64,000 nucleotides of DNA, from positions 77,895,675 through 77,959,674 of the forward strand of contig NC_090322.1 of NCBI RefSeq assembly GCF_040869045.1, read 5' to 3'. The number at the start of each line of letters is the position of its first letter. Within the stretch, counting starts at the first letter, position 1. Under the pieces are notes generated by a model. The model ran no database searches, was not told the origin of the DNA, and saw nothing but the letters and a program-made list of their open reading frames with translations. This document shows positions 43,218 through 53,592 of this stretch, one piece after another. A program made the translations under genes and the position numbers. This stretch comes from Eurosta solidaginis (lineage: Eukaryota > Arthropoda > Insecta > Diptera > Tephritidae).

Positions 43218-44582
43218 TGTAGTATGTCTTAAAATTCATTTTGCTTAAATTACATTAAATTCATTTATACATACATGTAATAATAATTAGTAATAATTAT
43301 TGTTTAAAGTTGTTTATTGGTTAAATATTCAATGCTCGATGAATTCAATAAATTACAATTAATAGTTTGGTAGTGAAAATTAGATAATTAACTTGGATTT
43401 GAAAATATTCAACTTAATAGTTCAACTTAAATGACACGACTTGTACTACTTAACGACCGACGATTCGACTTTCAACTTCGACGACTGGATAACGACTTGA
43501 CTTCTTGATTTCAATGACACCAATAACTGGAGTGCATGGCTATTATCCGAGTATTGCAGGGCTGCCACCCTTTTACATACATACACTTTGTCGTATGCCA
43601 TTGTTCAAAATAAAGATTGCAGTTGATCCAACCCAATAAGTATTTATGCAATCCATGATTCATATTTGTTTACGTTTGTCAATCAGTTGCATTTCCATCG
43701 AACTAAGTACATATCAATATATGTATCTGAATAGTTCGTTGGCTTGTACTCGTATACTGACTCTATATGCATGGATTGCTGACCTGCATATATGAATATA
43801 TCGCACACTAACTACAAAAGAGTCACAACTTGAAAAAATGTAAATGTTCAGGAGATAGGAAAAACGGTTTATGTGAAAACGTCTGTAATGTTATAGAAAT
43901 CCAGTTTTACAAAGAAGGATACCTTCATTATAAAATGAATTGACGAAATTTTGTTGTAATTATTTGTTTACGGACAAAATATATAGCAATTTTGAATTAT
44001 GATTATTTCTAAGAAAACTTACGACTCGTACATTCACAATTATTTCATCAAAAAAGGCACATTTCACAATAATACAAGCAACTTTACTCACTCTTTACGT
44101 ATAAAAACACACAATTTTAATTAATACACAACGAAGTTAAAAGTAGTTTGCAACAAGATAGTCAGAATTTAAAATAATACACTTCATGCGTAAAAAAACT
44201 GTTCACATGTTCTTAAGCAGATTGACACAACTAAAAATAGTACCTTTAGTTGATAGAGCGCAAGCGATGCAATCAACACCAAAACTGGCATAAAGGTAAT
44301 TTTCCAGTTAAAGAAGAAAATAATGACAACGAAATTTAAGGGGCAGTTAGAGATGTGTACTGTGAATTGGTTTATGGAAAAAAACCGATTTTGAAAAATT
44401 TTAAGTTATGACTCTTTTGTAGTTAGTGTGCGATATGTTGTACATTTAGTTTGTAAATATTAGTGTTAATACATATTTAGTATATAGGAAATCTTTGTAT
44501 AAAACCAATTTTTGTTAAGTAAAGAATCAATTTCTGTTTGAATATCAGAAGTCTATGAGCAAAACGTTTTACTTTCATTTCA
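43218..44582 (+). repeat. 3' LTR of the outer Gypsy element, with a MITE inside
   Basis: Begins TGTAGTATGTC and ends ACTTTCATTTCA. Its last ~310 bp (without the MITE) match 1178-1486. Without the 635-bp MITE and duplicated TA the LTR is about 730 bp. Sequence after 44582 is LINE-derived, so the Gypsy element appears inserted in a LINE. Confidence 0.8.
43801..44433. mobile_element. MITE of the Tc1/mariner type
   Basis: Inverted termini TCGCACACTAACTACAAAAG with AGTCAYAACTT continuing inward (about 33 bp, one or two mismatches). Flanked by TA on both sides (43799-43800 and 44434-44435); the empty site survives in the 5' LTR copy as AATATATGTTGTAC. 633 bp, no transposase. Confidence 0.93.
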
Positions 44583-45000
44583 GATGCCTGGACACTCGGA
44601 TATGAGATGGCTGACGAACTTACAAGAGGGGGCACATCCGTTCCGCTTTCGTGGTCCTGGGAGGTATTGAGCTGCCGCTCGCTACCTGTAAGCTTACTTT
44701 GAAAGGGATTTTCCTTAGGGAAGCGGGTGTGAGATGGAGCAATCTCGAATGCTGCTACCACACTAAGCTCGTGTGGCCTGAATGGAGCGCAAGACGCACA
44801 AGAAGTATCCTTCTTGAAAGGGGGGGGGGGGGGGGGGGGCATATATCTGGTGGTTGGACTTATAACCGGCCACATAGCAATCGGGAAGCATGCACTACGG
44901 CTGGGTGCTCCCTATAATGGTTAATGCAGGAGCTGCAAAGACGAAGAGGAGATGGAAACAGTCAAGCATTTTCTGTGCGATTGTTCTGCGTTTTGGTAGC
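44583..45000 (+). pseudogene. LINE C-terminal fragment (LOA/I-like RNase H end)
   Basis: The frames give AWTLGYEMADELTRGGTSVP (RNase H end), then VVGLITGHIAIGKHALRLGA and CRSCKDEEEMETVKHFLCDC, a CX2C...HX3-4C motif closing the ORF. This order is seen in LOA-clade (Lian-like) LINEs. Frameshifts and a G20 homopolymer interrupt it. It directly abuts the outer Gypsy LTR end. Confidence 0.7.
44820..44839 (+). repeat. Homopolymer of about 20 G
   Basis: An uninterrupted run of about 20 G within the LINE fragment. It may be a genuine microsatellite or an assembly uncertainty. Confidence 0.85.
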
Positions 45001-45028
45001 TTATACTTAATAAATGAATATTCAATTA

Positions 45029-45226
45029 TTATATTGCGACGGTACCAATGAATCCAATATTTCTCACTGTCCGGCGCCGATATTCTTCTATGGTTATCGG
45101 TGTCGGACCTTGCTTCACTGTGGGTTTATAAGAAACCTCTTCAGTGGGTATTTTCATTTGTTCCTTTAGTTCTTCTTCGTATTTTTGGAAAATTTCGTGA
45201 AATTGTTCCTCAGTTATGCCAGACAT
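45029..45226 (-). pseudogene. Short gag-like ORF (minus-strand Gypsy remnant)
   Basis: 65 codons starting MSGITEEQFHEIFQKYEEEL; contains PTEEVSYKPTVKQG and ITIEEYRRRTVRNIG. Its beginning resembles the ORF at 1656-1877. It lies downstream (minus orientation) of the leader at 45855-46110. Function unknown. Confidence 0.45.
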
Positions 45227-45242
45227 AGCTGTAACTTATAGG

Positions 45243-45854
45243 TTATTATTTTTTTTTTTTTTTGAAAGAAATTTTTATTATTTTAAACAGAAAATTAAAA
45301 CAATGCCTTCTTAAGCTTTGTAATTTTTCTTTAGATTTATGTAGAACTATATATATATGTATTTTTTTTTTAATTTCCTAAATAGAAATTAGTAACTTCT
45401 GGTACTTGTTGAGCAACCGTGAGTTTGACAAAATTGAGCTAATTATACTTATTAAATGCTGCCATTCGGAATAGCTGCAGACTTGCATGTAGTGTAACCA
45501 TTTGTTGTTGCTGCCATTCAAAATTGTATGCCGCCAGTCGGGTCAAAATGTTTATTCCACTTCTCCTACGCGTGTATTACGCTGCCAGTCAATCATCACT
45601 ATTTGTCAAACGTTTTCCAGTTTTCAGTTGTAGTATGTAGACTTCTCAAACCACTTGCATCCTTATCAAAATTATGTAGACCTTCAATGAAGTCATCAGT
45701 TGTATCACCTGAGTGTGTTTTCAAAATCGCTTGATGAGTAGGTAGAAATGCTTCGAAAATAATACGTTCATTGTGTTTTAAGTTGGTATGTGCATCCGAT
45801 TTTAAAATATTTGTCAATGAACCAGCAAAATGCGCAAAATATGTTGAGTATCCT
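45243..45854 (-). other. No recognised gene; one unidentified minus ORF
   Basis: The minus frame 45817-45599 reads NLKHNERIIFEAFLPTHQAI and THSGDTTDDFIEGLHNFDK. It is not recognised. The rest is AT-rich. Confidence 0.3.
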
Positions 45855-46110
45855 AACAGGACTAAACTATTCCTGCTTGGGATGTTTAGCAGACTGCTTC
45901 TTAAATAGCAGTCCGCCTATTATCAAGTAGGTTTGGCAGGATCCTTGCAAGAGTTTAGCAGTCTGCTTCAAAATAGCAGCCTTCTGATAATACTCGAGTT
46001 GGCAGGATCGCCATATAGTATGTGATCCTGCTTGAGATGTTTAGCAGAATGCTTCTTAAATAGCAGTCTGCTTATTATCAAGCAGGTCTGGCAGGATCGC
46101 CATATAGAAT
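45855..46110 (-). promoter_or_regulatory. Leader with repeated primer-site-like motif
   Basis: On the minus strand ACATTCTATATGGCGATCCT, GCCAG is followed by a CAGACTGCT-containing stretch; the ATATGGCGATCCTGCCA block is repeated once more about 77 bp downstream and a third related AGGATCCTGCCAA occurs after that. It is the same leader type as at 1487-1560 of the outer Gypsy element. Confidence 0.65.
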
Positions 46111-46296
46111 GTGGGAATTTATTATTTAAATAAAAGACTCTCACTCGTTGATATCAAACCAAACATTAATTTTATTAAAGAAATTTCATTCGTATTTATA
46201 CAAATACCAACTGCCCGCGCCTCTCAAATGCACTTAAGGCTCACGCATATACACTACCTTATATTATTTGATGTGAGGCTTTACTTTATCCTTACA
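46111..46296 (-). repeat. Short LTR shared between two Gypsy copies
   Basis: 186 bp starting TGTAAGGATAAAG and ending AATTCCCACA on the minus strand (TG...CA). Just before its start is CAAAGGAAGGATGA, a polypurine tract; six bases after its end is the primer-site motif. So it is simultaneously a 3' LTR for the pol remnant at 46727-49898 and a 5' LTR for the leader and gag-like ORF at 45029-46110. Confidence 0.6.
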
Positions 46297-46726
46297 TCAT
46301 CCTTCCTTTGAAAAGAAGAATTTAGCAATTTTAGCTATCACAATTGCCATATTCTTCTTTAGCATTATATAAATTGATTCGAATGAACGAAAATATTAGG
46401 GTGTACCTTTCTTTTTTTGACATTCGTTCATTCGAGGCAATTTTACATTTTGTATAGTTCGATAAGCCTTATTTTAGATTTTTGAGCTCACTGACATTAC
46501 ATTAGTATTTACTTATTCTTTTTTGTTTTATGTTTTTATATAATACAATTCAATTATGAAATTTTCATTTTCTTAGTTATATATTGGAAAAAGTATATAT
46601 AAGTACCTATAGGAAAATAGTAGTCCATATAGAGTATTGTAATTTTTATTTTCGCCTTATTGGCTGTTTGTATAATATTTTATGTACATCATGAATTTAA
46701 TATAAATTAATATTTATTAATCAACT
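46297..46726 (-). other. AT-rich 3' region of the minus Gypsy element
   Basis: No readable env or other gene. Contains a direct repeat of CATTCGTTCATTCGA-like sequence as an imperfect inverted pair (46382-46398 with 46417-46436). Confidence 0.4.
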
Positions 46727-47447
46727 TTATTTTCTATTTTTGTGTACACATTTTTCTTCTTTTGTTACTTGATCAAAAATTGTTATGTTAGGTTCATTAA
46801 TTTTAATATCAAAAACCGAACTACTTGTAGTATTATGTAGAAATTTGAAGTATTTCAAATATGTATCCCAATCTGAATACGTTTCGTTAAGATATGCACG
46901 TAAATATTCATTAAAGACAGTACCAACAGTTTCGATGGTGGTAAGCTGTTGAGAATACGTTTCGTTAAGATATGCACGTAAATATTCGTTAAAGACAGTA
47001 CCAACTGTTTCGTTGGTGGTAAGCTGTTGAGAAATCATGATTAATTTTTAAAAGTTTTGTTAATTCCGAGAATAATTCATTTTTGTATTCTGTTCCTAAA
47101 TCGGATCTAATGGCTTTCATTGTACCATATGTTAATATGAAACTTTCAAAAATAGCACATGCTATAGTTTTTGCTGATTTATCTGGCACGGCTACCGTTA
47201 CCAGGTATTTACAAAAGAAACAAGTCATAGTAACAGCGAATTTGTTACCATAGTTTGATTGTGGAAGTGGACCTATTGTATCGACAATCACTATATCAAA
47301 TGGTTTAGAGGGTGTTGGAGTAAGGACAAGATTTTCTTTTGTTTTGGGTCGCAATTTATTTAAAAGACATTTATTGTAATTTCTTACAAATTTCGATACA
47401 TCGCGTGTCATGTTCTTCCAGTAATATTTAATTCTAAAATTTGGCAT
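46727..47447 (-). pseudogene. Integrase of the minus-strand Gypsy element, with internal duplication
   Basis: The zinc region is reduced (KFVRNYNKCLLNK). The core shows FDIVIVDTIGPLPQSNYG and KAIRSDLGTEYKNELFSELT, the two catalytic Asp. The Glu-containing segment expected as GTVERxHR reads ETVGTVFNEYLRAYLNE: the ERxHR part is deleted, so the catalytic Glu is gone. The segment QQLTT(N/I)ETVGTVFNEYL occurs twice in tandem (78-bp repeat). Frame is broken near 47010. Confidence 0.82.
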
Positions 47448-47895
47448 ATAACCTTTTTGTACAGCAATGGCCGCCTAACAGTGAGTCTTCGTGATAAATT
47501 GTCATAAGTTTTTGTTTCTGTTCATTGTCTGTTACTGTCTCTACAGGGTCCGTCAATATTATTTGTAATGATTTTAAAATTTCATTTTCGCGGACTTTTA
47601 AATTCGTAATTGAAAAATTATTGAAAAATATATAATTTTTTTAACCATTCTAATTGTTTAATTTTGTGATTGCCGGCTGCTTTTTCAAGCCTCGAAAGTA
47701 ACTCATCTAAATTCGTTATTTTGTTAACAGTCACGAGATTAAGTAAATTATATTTTTTGTTTTAAATGCGCATAAATTTGTATATCGGAGATCTCCTTAT
47801 TTTTATTATATTGTATGGTTGATTTTACTCGCGGTATCTTTTTTGAAAAATCCTACGAAAATTTGTCATAAACTTTTACTTTGGGCGTATCGCAA
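47448..47895 (-). other. Degraded pol linker between RNase H and integrase
   Basis: AT-rich and stop-dense; short islands resembling Gypsy pol linker only. Nothing more could be assigned. Confidence 0.4.
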
Positions 47896-48746
47896 ATTGT
47901 ATCAATTAAATTATCGTTTTTATTATCGTTATATCCGTGATTGCGTTTTGACTGCTAAAAATTGCTTTGTATAATCTTTTATTTTGTCTATACTAATACG
48001 TATCAGCCACAACGTTGGATTTTCCTTTAACATATTCAATTGTAAAATTGTATTCTGATAAATCTAATCTGATTCTAGAGAGTTTCGAGGAAGGATGTTT
48101 CATCTTAAATAGATAAACTAATGGTCTATGGCCTGATTTTACCGTGAAATGTACGACCGAAAATGTTTAATATTGCTAAAGTTCTAACTCTATGATTGTT
48201 AGCCTTTTTCTGTTCGGCTTTATTGAAAGATTTTGATGCAAAGCAAATCGGTAAATCATTATCTCTATGGCTTAATATAGCGCCACAACCACTCTTAGAA
48301 GCATCTACAGTGATAATAAATTCTTTTGAAAAATTAGGGTATTGTAATAGTTGAGGAAACATTAATGAAAATCTTAGTTTTTCGAAAGCATTTTCGCTAG
48401 CATCATCCCAAACAAATTCTACTATTTTCCGATTTAGACGATTTAAAGGGGCTGCCAGTGACGGGAAGTTAGGTATAAAACGCCTATAATAATTTGAAAA
48501 TGCAACGAATCGTCTAACAGCGTCTTTGTCTTTAGGCTTAGTGTATTTTTTAATTGCGTCTCTTTCTTTTGAACGAAGGAAATTGTATTTTTTGGGATTT
48601 AACTTTAAATTGAATTTTCTACATGTTTCGAAAACTTTTTCTAAACTTTTGAGGTGATGTGTCTCGCTACAACCGATGACGATAACATCGTCAATGTACA
48701 TAAAAGCTTGATTTGGCGAAATGCCTGAAAATGCTAATGAAATCAT
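47896..48746 (-). pseudogene. RT C-terminus and RNase H of the minus-strand Gypsy element
   Basis: Catalytic AFMYIDDVIVIGCSETH, then FNLKLNPKKYNFLRS and AFSNYYRRFIPNFPSLAAPL. RNase H: EFIITVDASKSGCGAILSHR and CFASKSFNKAEQ, and in another frame toward 48000 MKHPSSKLSRIRLDLSEYNF, KGKSNVVAD. A small deletion removes the segment normally between FLRS and the connection domain. Confidence 0.85.
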
Positions 48747-48749
48747 ACG

Positions 48750-49349
48750 TCAAAAAGAGTTTGGTGCTATATTTAAACCGAAAGGTAAAACTTTCCAACG
48801 AAACGCTCCCCGATCCGTACCGAAAGATGTAACGTCTCTAGAATTGACATGAAGTGGTATTTGGTGAAAACCAGAAAAACGACCTAAGGTTGAAAAATAT
48901 TTGGCTCTGCCAAGATTGTCGAGTATGTCGTCTACAGGTGCCAACGGAAATTTGTCTGCGATAAGCTTTTTGTTGACTGCTCTGAAATCAACGCATATAC
49001 GATAAAACTTTTGGCCTGTAGGATCATTTTTCGGTACCAAAATTAAGGGACTGTTGTAATTAGAAAAGCTGGGTTCTATTAAATCTCTTCGATCTGTACC
49101 GAAAGATGTAACGTCTTTGGAATTGACATGAAGTGGTATTTGGTGAAAACCACAAAAAAGATCTAAGGTTGAAAAATATTTGGCTCTGCCAAGATTGTCG
49201 AGTATGTCGTCTATACGTGCCAACGGAAATTTGTCTGCGGTAAGCTTTTTGTTGACTGCTCTGAAATCAACGCATATACTAAAAGACTTTTGGCCTGTAG
49301 GATCTTTTTTCGGTACCAAAATTAAGGGACTGTTGTAATTAGAAAACAA
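48750..49349 (-). pseudogene. RT N-terminal half with an internal tandem duplication
   Basis: Two consecutive copies (about 270-290 bp each) of the same RT section: SNYNSPLILVPKKDPTGQK, CVDFRAVNKKLTADKFPLAR, IDDILDNLGRAKYFSTL, GFHQIPLHVNS, SFGTDR. In the first copy motif A reads STLDLFCGFHQ with the catalytic Asp; in the second it reads STLGRFSGFHQ, where the Asp is Gly. The second copy continues into RWKVLPFGLNIAPNSF. One frame stays open across both copies. Confidence 0.88.
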
Positions 49350-49424
49350 TAATTTTTTATATAAATTAGATTTCTATCAGTTAAACGTAGTTTTTGTTCG
49401 TAAGAGTTATTTAAAGTCATGCGA

Positions 49425-49898
49425 TCATTTTAAAGCGAATACATCGGCATATTTTAAGCATAAGTCTAGCAATTGTTTTTGGGCATAACCCGGCATTTGA
49501 TTTTTCAAAATTTCAGTTAATTCCTTTAAGCGTTTTTCATCTTTAGAAGTTTCATTGATTTTGTAGACATTGTATTTGGTGATATCTTCTGTTACGATAT
49601 TGCAATTGTTGGCATGTTTTACTTCGCCAGTAACATTTAAAATTTTTATAACTAAATTATTTTTGTCAACAATGCACTTTGCCGTAAAAACACCACTACC
49701 GATTTCTTGTGAGTCTACAAAAACAGGATTGTCGCATTTTGGAAATTTAAATAAACCATAAATGGGGTGGCTATACATCAAGGGACCAATTGGTTTAATT
49801 CGTAAACCACAGGGGGTTGACCTTTGAAATTTTGCACATAGGTTCTCAGGGAGTTCCCCAACGAGAATCAGTGAGTAATTTTTAATTGTTATTAACAA
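49425..49898 (-). pseudogene. Gypsy protease/RT linker region
   Basis: Open frame with PCGLRIKPIGPLMYSHPIYG and KILNVTGEVKHANN, then LKELTEILKNQMPGYAQKQL, LCLKYADVFALK; the latter resembles the helix just before Gypsy RT. No DTG active site is seen. In frame and orientation with the RT downstream. Confidence 0.5.
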
Positions 49899-49924
49899 TT
49901 TATTAGTAATTTGTTGTGAAAGTT

Positions 49925-50425
49925 GCCATGGTATAACTATAACTTTTCATCTACATACGAACACTTTCACAAAAATTTTATACATAAGTACACTCTATAA
50001 TGTTTACAAAGCAACAAATAACTTTTATTTTGTTTAAATTTACGTATTATAAAAAAACTTTATAATTTATTTGTTTACTTTCAGCGAACACAACAATGCA
50101 ACCATTTTATCTAATTCACTGCTTGCTTGATGCTACCAGATGCTTTAAATAGTACCAACGAATGAAAAATGTTTTAAACTGTACCAACCAGAAAAGTGAA
50201 TCTTTTTCGTTCAACTCCGTATATTTATTTCACGAAAAAATAGAAAATTTGGAATAAAAAATCGTGCGCTTTTTTATTCCAAATTTTCGCCTGTAGCGCT
50301 TTTTATTTTTTTTTTTATGATTATGTATATTTTATAAAAAATGTTCGCCTAGGGCTCTTATTATTTTTTTAAATAATTTACGTATAGTTTATAAAAAATT
50401 TAAAATTTGGAATAAAAAATCGCGT
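49925..50425. other. AT-rich spacer with a near-perfect palindrome
   Basis: Contains AAAATTTGGAATAAAAAATC at 50244 and its complement GCTTTTTTATTCCAAATTTT around 50268, i.e. a hairpin with a few bases in the loop, and a third AAATTTGGAATAAAAAATCG at 50401. No coding sequence. Confidence 0.6.
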
Positions 50426-50834
50426 ACATTGAACCGACTGCCTTGGGAAGCGCATCTTAGCAGCATTTAAGTAGTTGTAAACTCTCTGCCGGTGTGAGTA
50501 AGCATTGGTTCACCGTAAAGTCTCTATCGAATCCGTCCAAGCACAACGACAAAATTTCCTTCGCCTTTGGCGATACAGTGCTGTCGGATGCGAAAAAATG
50601 CGCGAGCGCTTTTTGCCGACAATATATAATGCATTCTACGGTCGACAAAGATAGACGGAGGGCCAACAGATACACCCATAAACATAAAAATCAGCGCGTC
50701 CCCAATTACCATCACAGCCAAAGAGGTTGAGCATGCCATCGGTCAAGCTAAACCATCTAAAGCAATAGGCCCAGATGGCATAGCCATGCCGATGCTTAAA
50801 AGCCTAGGAAAAGAGGGTTTCAAATATTTAGCAC

Positions 50835-51037
50835 GTGTTGCTGTTGCTGTAGCGATAAGATTGCTCCCCAAGGCTTTGGGGACTGTTATCGATGTGATGA
50901 TCATTTGCCGGATACGCTCCGGTAACACAGATCCTCTAAGGTGCTAGCCCGAACATCTTGGGAACGATTTATATGGCCACATTAAACCTTCAGGCCATCC
51001 CGCCCTCCCCCATCCCCAAGTTCCATGAGGAGCTGGG
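50835..51037 (-). mobile_element. SINE-like element, truncated, copy 1
   Basis: Minus orientation relative to the copy at 52189-52597: starts (on +) with GTTGCTGTTGCTGTAGCGAT, includes GGTGCTAGCCCGA and CCACATTAAACCTTCAGGCC, and ends CATGAGGAGCTGGG. Flanked by AATATTTAGCA on both sides (50823-50833 and 51038-51048). 5'-truncated. Confidence 0.8.
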
Positions 51038-52188
51038 AATATTTAGCATATCTCTTCAACCTGTCCGTTTCCACCTTTGTCATTCCCGAAAAATGGAAAA
51101 TGGCCAAAGTGGCCCCGCTACTAAAGCCTGGGAAACCAGCAAATAGGAGAGTCATATCGCCAGATATCTCTCCTATCGCCAGTAGCCAAGACGCTTGAAG
51201 TCATATTGCTCCCCTATTTCAAAGCAAATTTGCAACAAGCCTGTCATCAGCATGGCTTTAGAAAACTTCATAGCACAACCACCGCGCTAAATGCCATTAG
51301 CACCCAGATAGATTGCGGTTTAAATCGAAACCCCCACAATAGAACAGTACTCGTTGCGCTAGACCTATCAAAAGCTTTTGATACGGTCAACCATGGCACG
51401 TTGCTGCAAGACCTGGAAGGGTCTACCCTTCCCCATGTCTTAAAAGGTGGGCGGCAAATTACCTGGGTGGTCGGCAGGCATCGGTGCAATTTAGAAAAGA
51501 AACAACAAAACCAAGAAGAATTAAACAAGGGGTGCACAGGGTTGTGTCCTATCCCCACTTTTAACTTCTACATATCAAAGCTACCTTATCCACCAGAAGG
51601 AGCTACTATCGTTTCCTACGTCGATGACTGCACAATAATAGCCACAAGCCCAGGCCCACAGAGCGATGAGCTTTGCAACAGAATAAACGGCTACCTCCCT
51701 GATCTCTCCAGTTTTTTCGCCTCGCGAAACCTGGCATTATCACCGACTAAATCCTCCGCGACCTTATTTACAACATGGACTTCCCAAATGTCGACCAGTT
51801 TGAACATCCACTTCGATGGCACCACGGTACCGACAGTCCTACACCCTAAAATCTTGGGTGTGACGTTCGATCAGGCTCTACATTTTAGTGAGCATGTAGC
51901 CGCAATTGTACCGAAACTCCAGAGCCGTAATAAAATCCTCAAATCTCTTGCTAGCAGTACTTGGGGAAAACACAAAGAAACGCTCATTACCACTTAGAAA
52001 GCAATGCGTCCCCTATATGGTCGCCAAGCCTAAAAACTTACACACGGGAGAAGCTACAGGCCTGCCAATCTACATAATGAGGCGAGAATACTCCCCATCA
52101 GGGTGAGAAATGAGATGCTAACCAAACAGTTCCTGTTGAATACCCAGAAACCTGGGCATCCCAACAGATATCTCATTTATGAGCCAAC

Positions 52189-52597
52189 CCCAGCGGATTA
52201 GGGGTCAGAATATTCCCGCGGTAGGTGTGCCTGTCGTAAGAGGCGACTAAAATACCAGATTCAAGGGGCTGTGTAGCGCAACCCTTCAGGTTGCCAGCGC
52301 AATATATAGCTTCTCCAAACCCAATTGTCAACCTCACCTATCCGCGGCGAATCCTGTTTCACTAACAGACGAGGCTCTGGCGAACCCAAAATCCTCATGG
52401 AACTTGGGGGTGGGGAGGGAGAGGATGGCCTGAAGGTTTAATGTGGCCACAAAAATAGTTCCCGAGATGGTCGGGCTAGCACCTTAATGTGCTGTGGTAC
52501 CGGAGCGTACCGGATCTGTATCCGGCAAAGGACCATTACATCGATAACACTCCCCAAAGCCTTCGGGGAGAAACCTTATCGCTACAACAACAACAAC
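52189..52597 (+). mobile_element. SINE-like element with CAA tail, copy 2
   Basis: 409 bp, starting CCCAGCGGATTAGGGGTC and ending TTATCGCTACAACAACAACAAC. Flanked by ATGAGCCAAC at 52179-52188 and 52598-52607. It has no ORF. The tail GCTACAACAACAACAAC equals the LINE tail of the surrounding family, so that LINE probably mobilised it. A pol III B-box-like AGATTCAAGG lies near 52260, not convincing alone. Confidence 0.85.
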
Positions 52598-53592
52598 ATG
52601 AGCCAACACCGCCAAGGGGCCTAAGGAGTAATCTCCGTAAGCATTATGAGGAAATACGGCACCTGAGAACTCAGCCGTATGAAGCCAAAAAACACAAGCA
52701 GGCCCTCAATGAACTCCACCAACAGACGTCGGACCTTTATGCCAGGATTTTCCCGGTGAATCCAGTACTCAAAGAACAGTGCCCAAAACTTGCGGATGAG
52801 GAACGCACACTCGCCAGGGAAACGCGAGTGACTCTAGCTCAACTTCGATCTGGATACTGTAACAGGTTAAACTCTCACCTATCCACAATCAACCCCGACA
52901 TACAAAATGTATGCCCTGCTTGCAATGTGCCCTCACATGACACAAATCATCTCTTTAATCGTAAACGCCTCTAACACCCCTCTCATTATGGTCCACCCTG
53001 TTGAAACAGCAAGTTTCCTTGGACTCCCGTTAGAGGATATTAATGACAATTTGTAATCGGTCGCACCTATTGGATGGGCCGAAGCACTGCTACAACAACA
53101 ACAACAACAACAACAACAATTTAGATGCTCCTCCCATTTCGCCCGCTTGTGTTCATCCACAAGCAATCTGATGCGTTGGTTTATATCCCTTATTTGGGGG
53201 TCGCCTGGGTCGAGCTGTCTTATAAGGTCACGTTCTCTCGCTAAATTTGCGGCCTCCGCCGGGAAGTGGGGCCAAATTTCGGGAATTCTCCCGGCGGGAA
53301 TGAAACGTGCCGAGGCGGATTCAATGACCTTGCAGAAAGCACGCTCCCCTTGGCGGGCATCCGTCGGGATAGGGAGGGCAGCAAAGAGGTTGTCTGTAAA
53401 AGATTTGTATTCGTCCCACTTTCCTTTTTTAAATTTTATGAAAGTGCATTTTTCTGTAACGATGAGCGGTACGCTCGAATGAAATAAGTATAGGCAGGTG
53501 GTCGGATGCCAATGTTACCATCGGCTGCCAGTTGACGCAGTTTACGAGTTCTGCGCTCACGATTGAGGTATCCGGCGAACTGTGACAGCTTC

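Larger units (their letters stand above)
50480..52974 (+). pseudogene. LINE ORF2 of copy B: RT and C-terminal zinc region
   Basis: RT sections: PSKAIGPDGIAMPMLK, then after the first SINE NLSVSTFVIPEKWKMAK-like reading in shifted frame, and the 263-codon frame 51206-51997 with HQHGFRKLHSTTTALNAIS, VALDLSKAFDTVNHGTLLQD. The catalytic box reads SYVDDCTIIA (YADD with A to V). The C-terminus after the second SINE (52600-52974) has LRSNLRKHYEEIRHLRTQPY, INPDIQNVCPACNVPSHDTN and HLFN, a CX2C...H finger. Frameshifts and two insertions inactivate it. Confidence 0.82.
50426..53108 (+). mobile_element. CAA-tailed LINE, copy B (3' part), with two SINE-like insertions
   Basis: Starts within the region between endonuclease and RT (LSAGVSKHWFTVKSLSNPSK corresponds to the segment just after EEHL in copy A) and extends to a long (CAA)n tail at 53089-53118. 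It is interrupted at 50835-51037 and 52189-52597. The following DNA (53112-54560) is the 5' half of the same LINE family in opposite orientation. Confidence 0.82.

Noticed and set aside
45599..45817. Minus ORF as a named Gypsy gene
   Set aside because: Sequence is not recognised; position alone is not enough for naming.
53112..53130. Twin-priming explanation for the inverted LINE halves
   Set aside because: The inverted 5' half lies after the CAA tail, whereas twin priming puts it before the 3' part.
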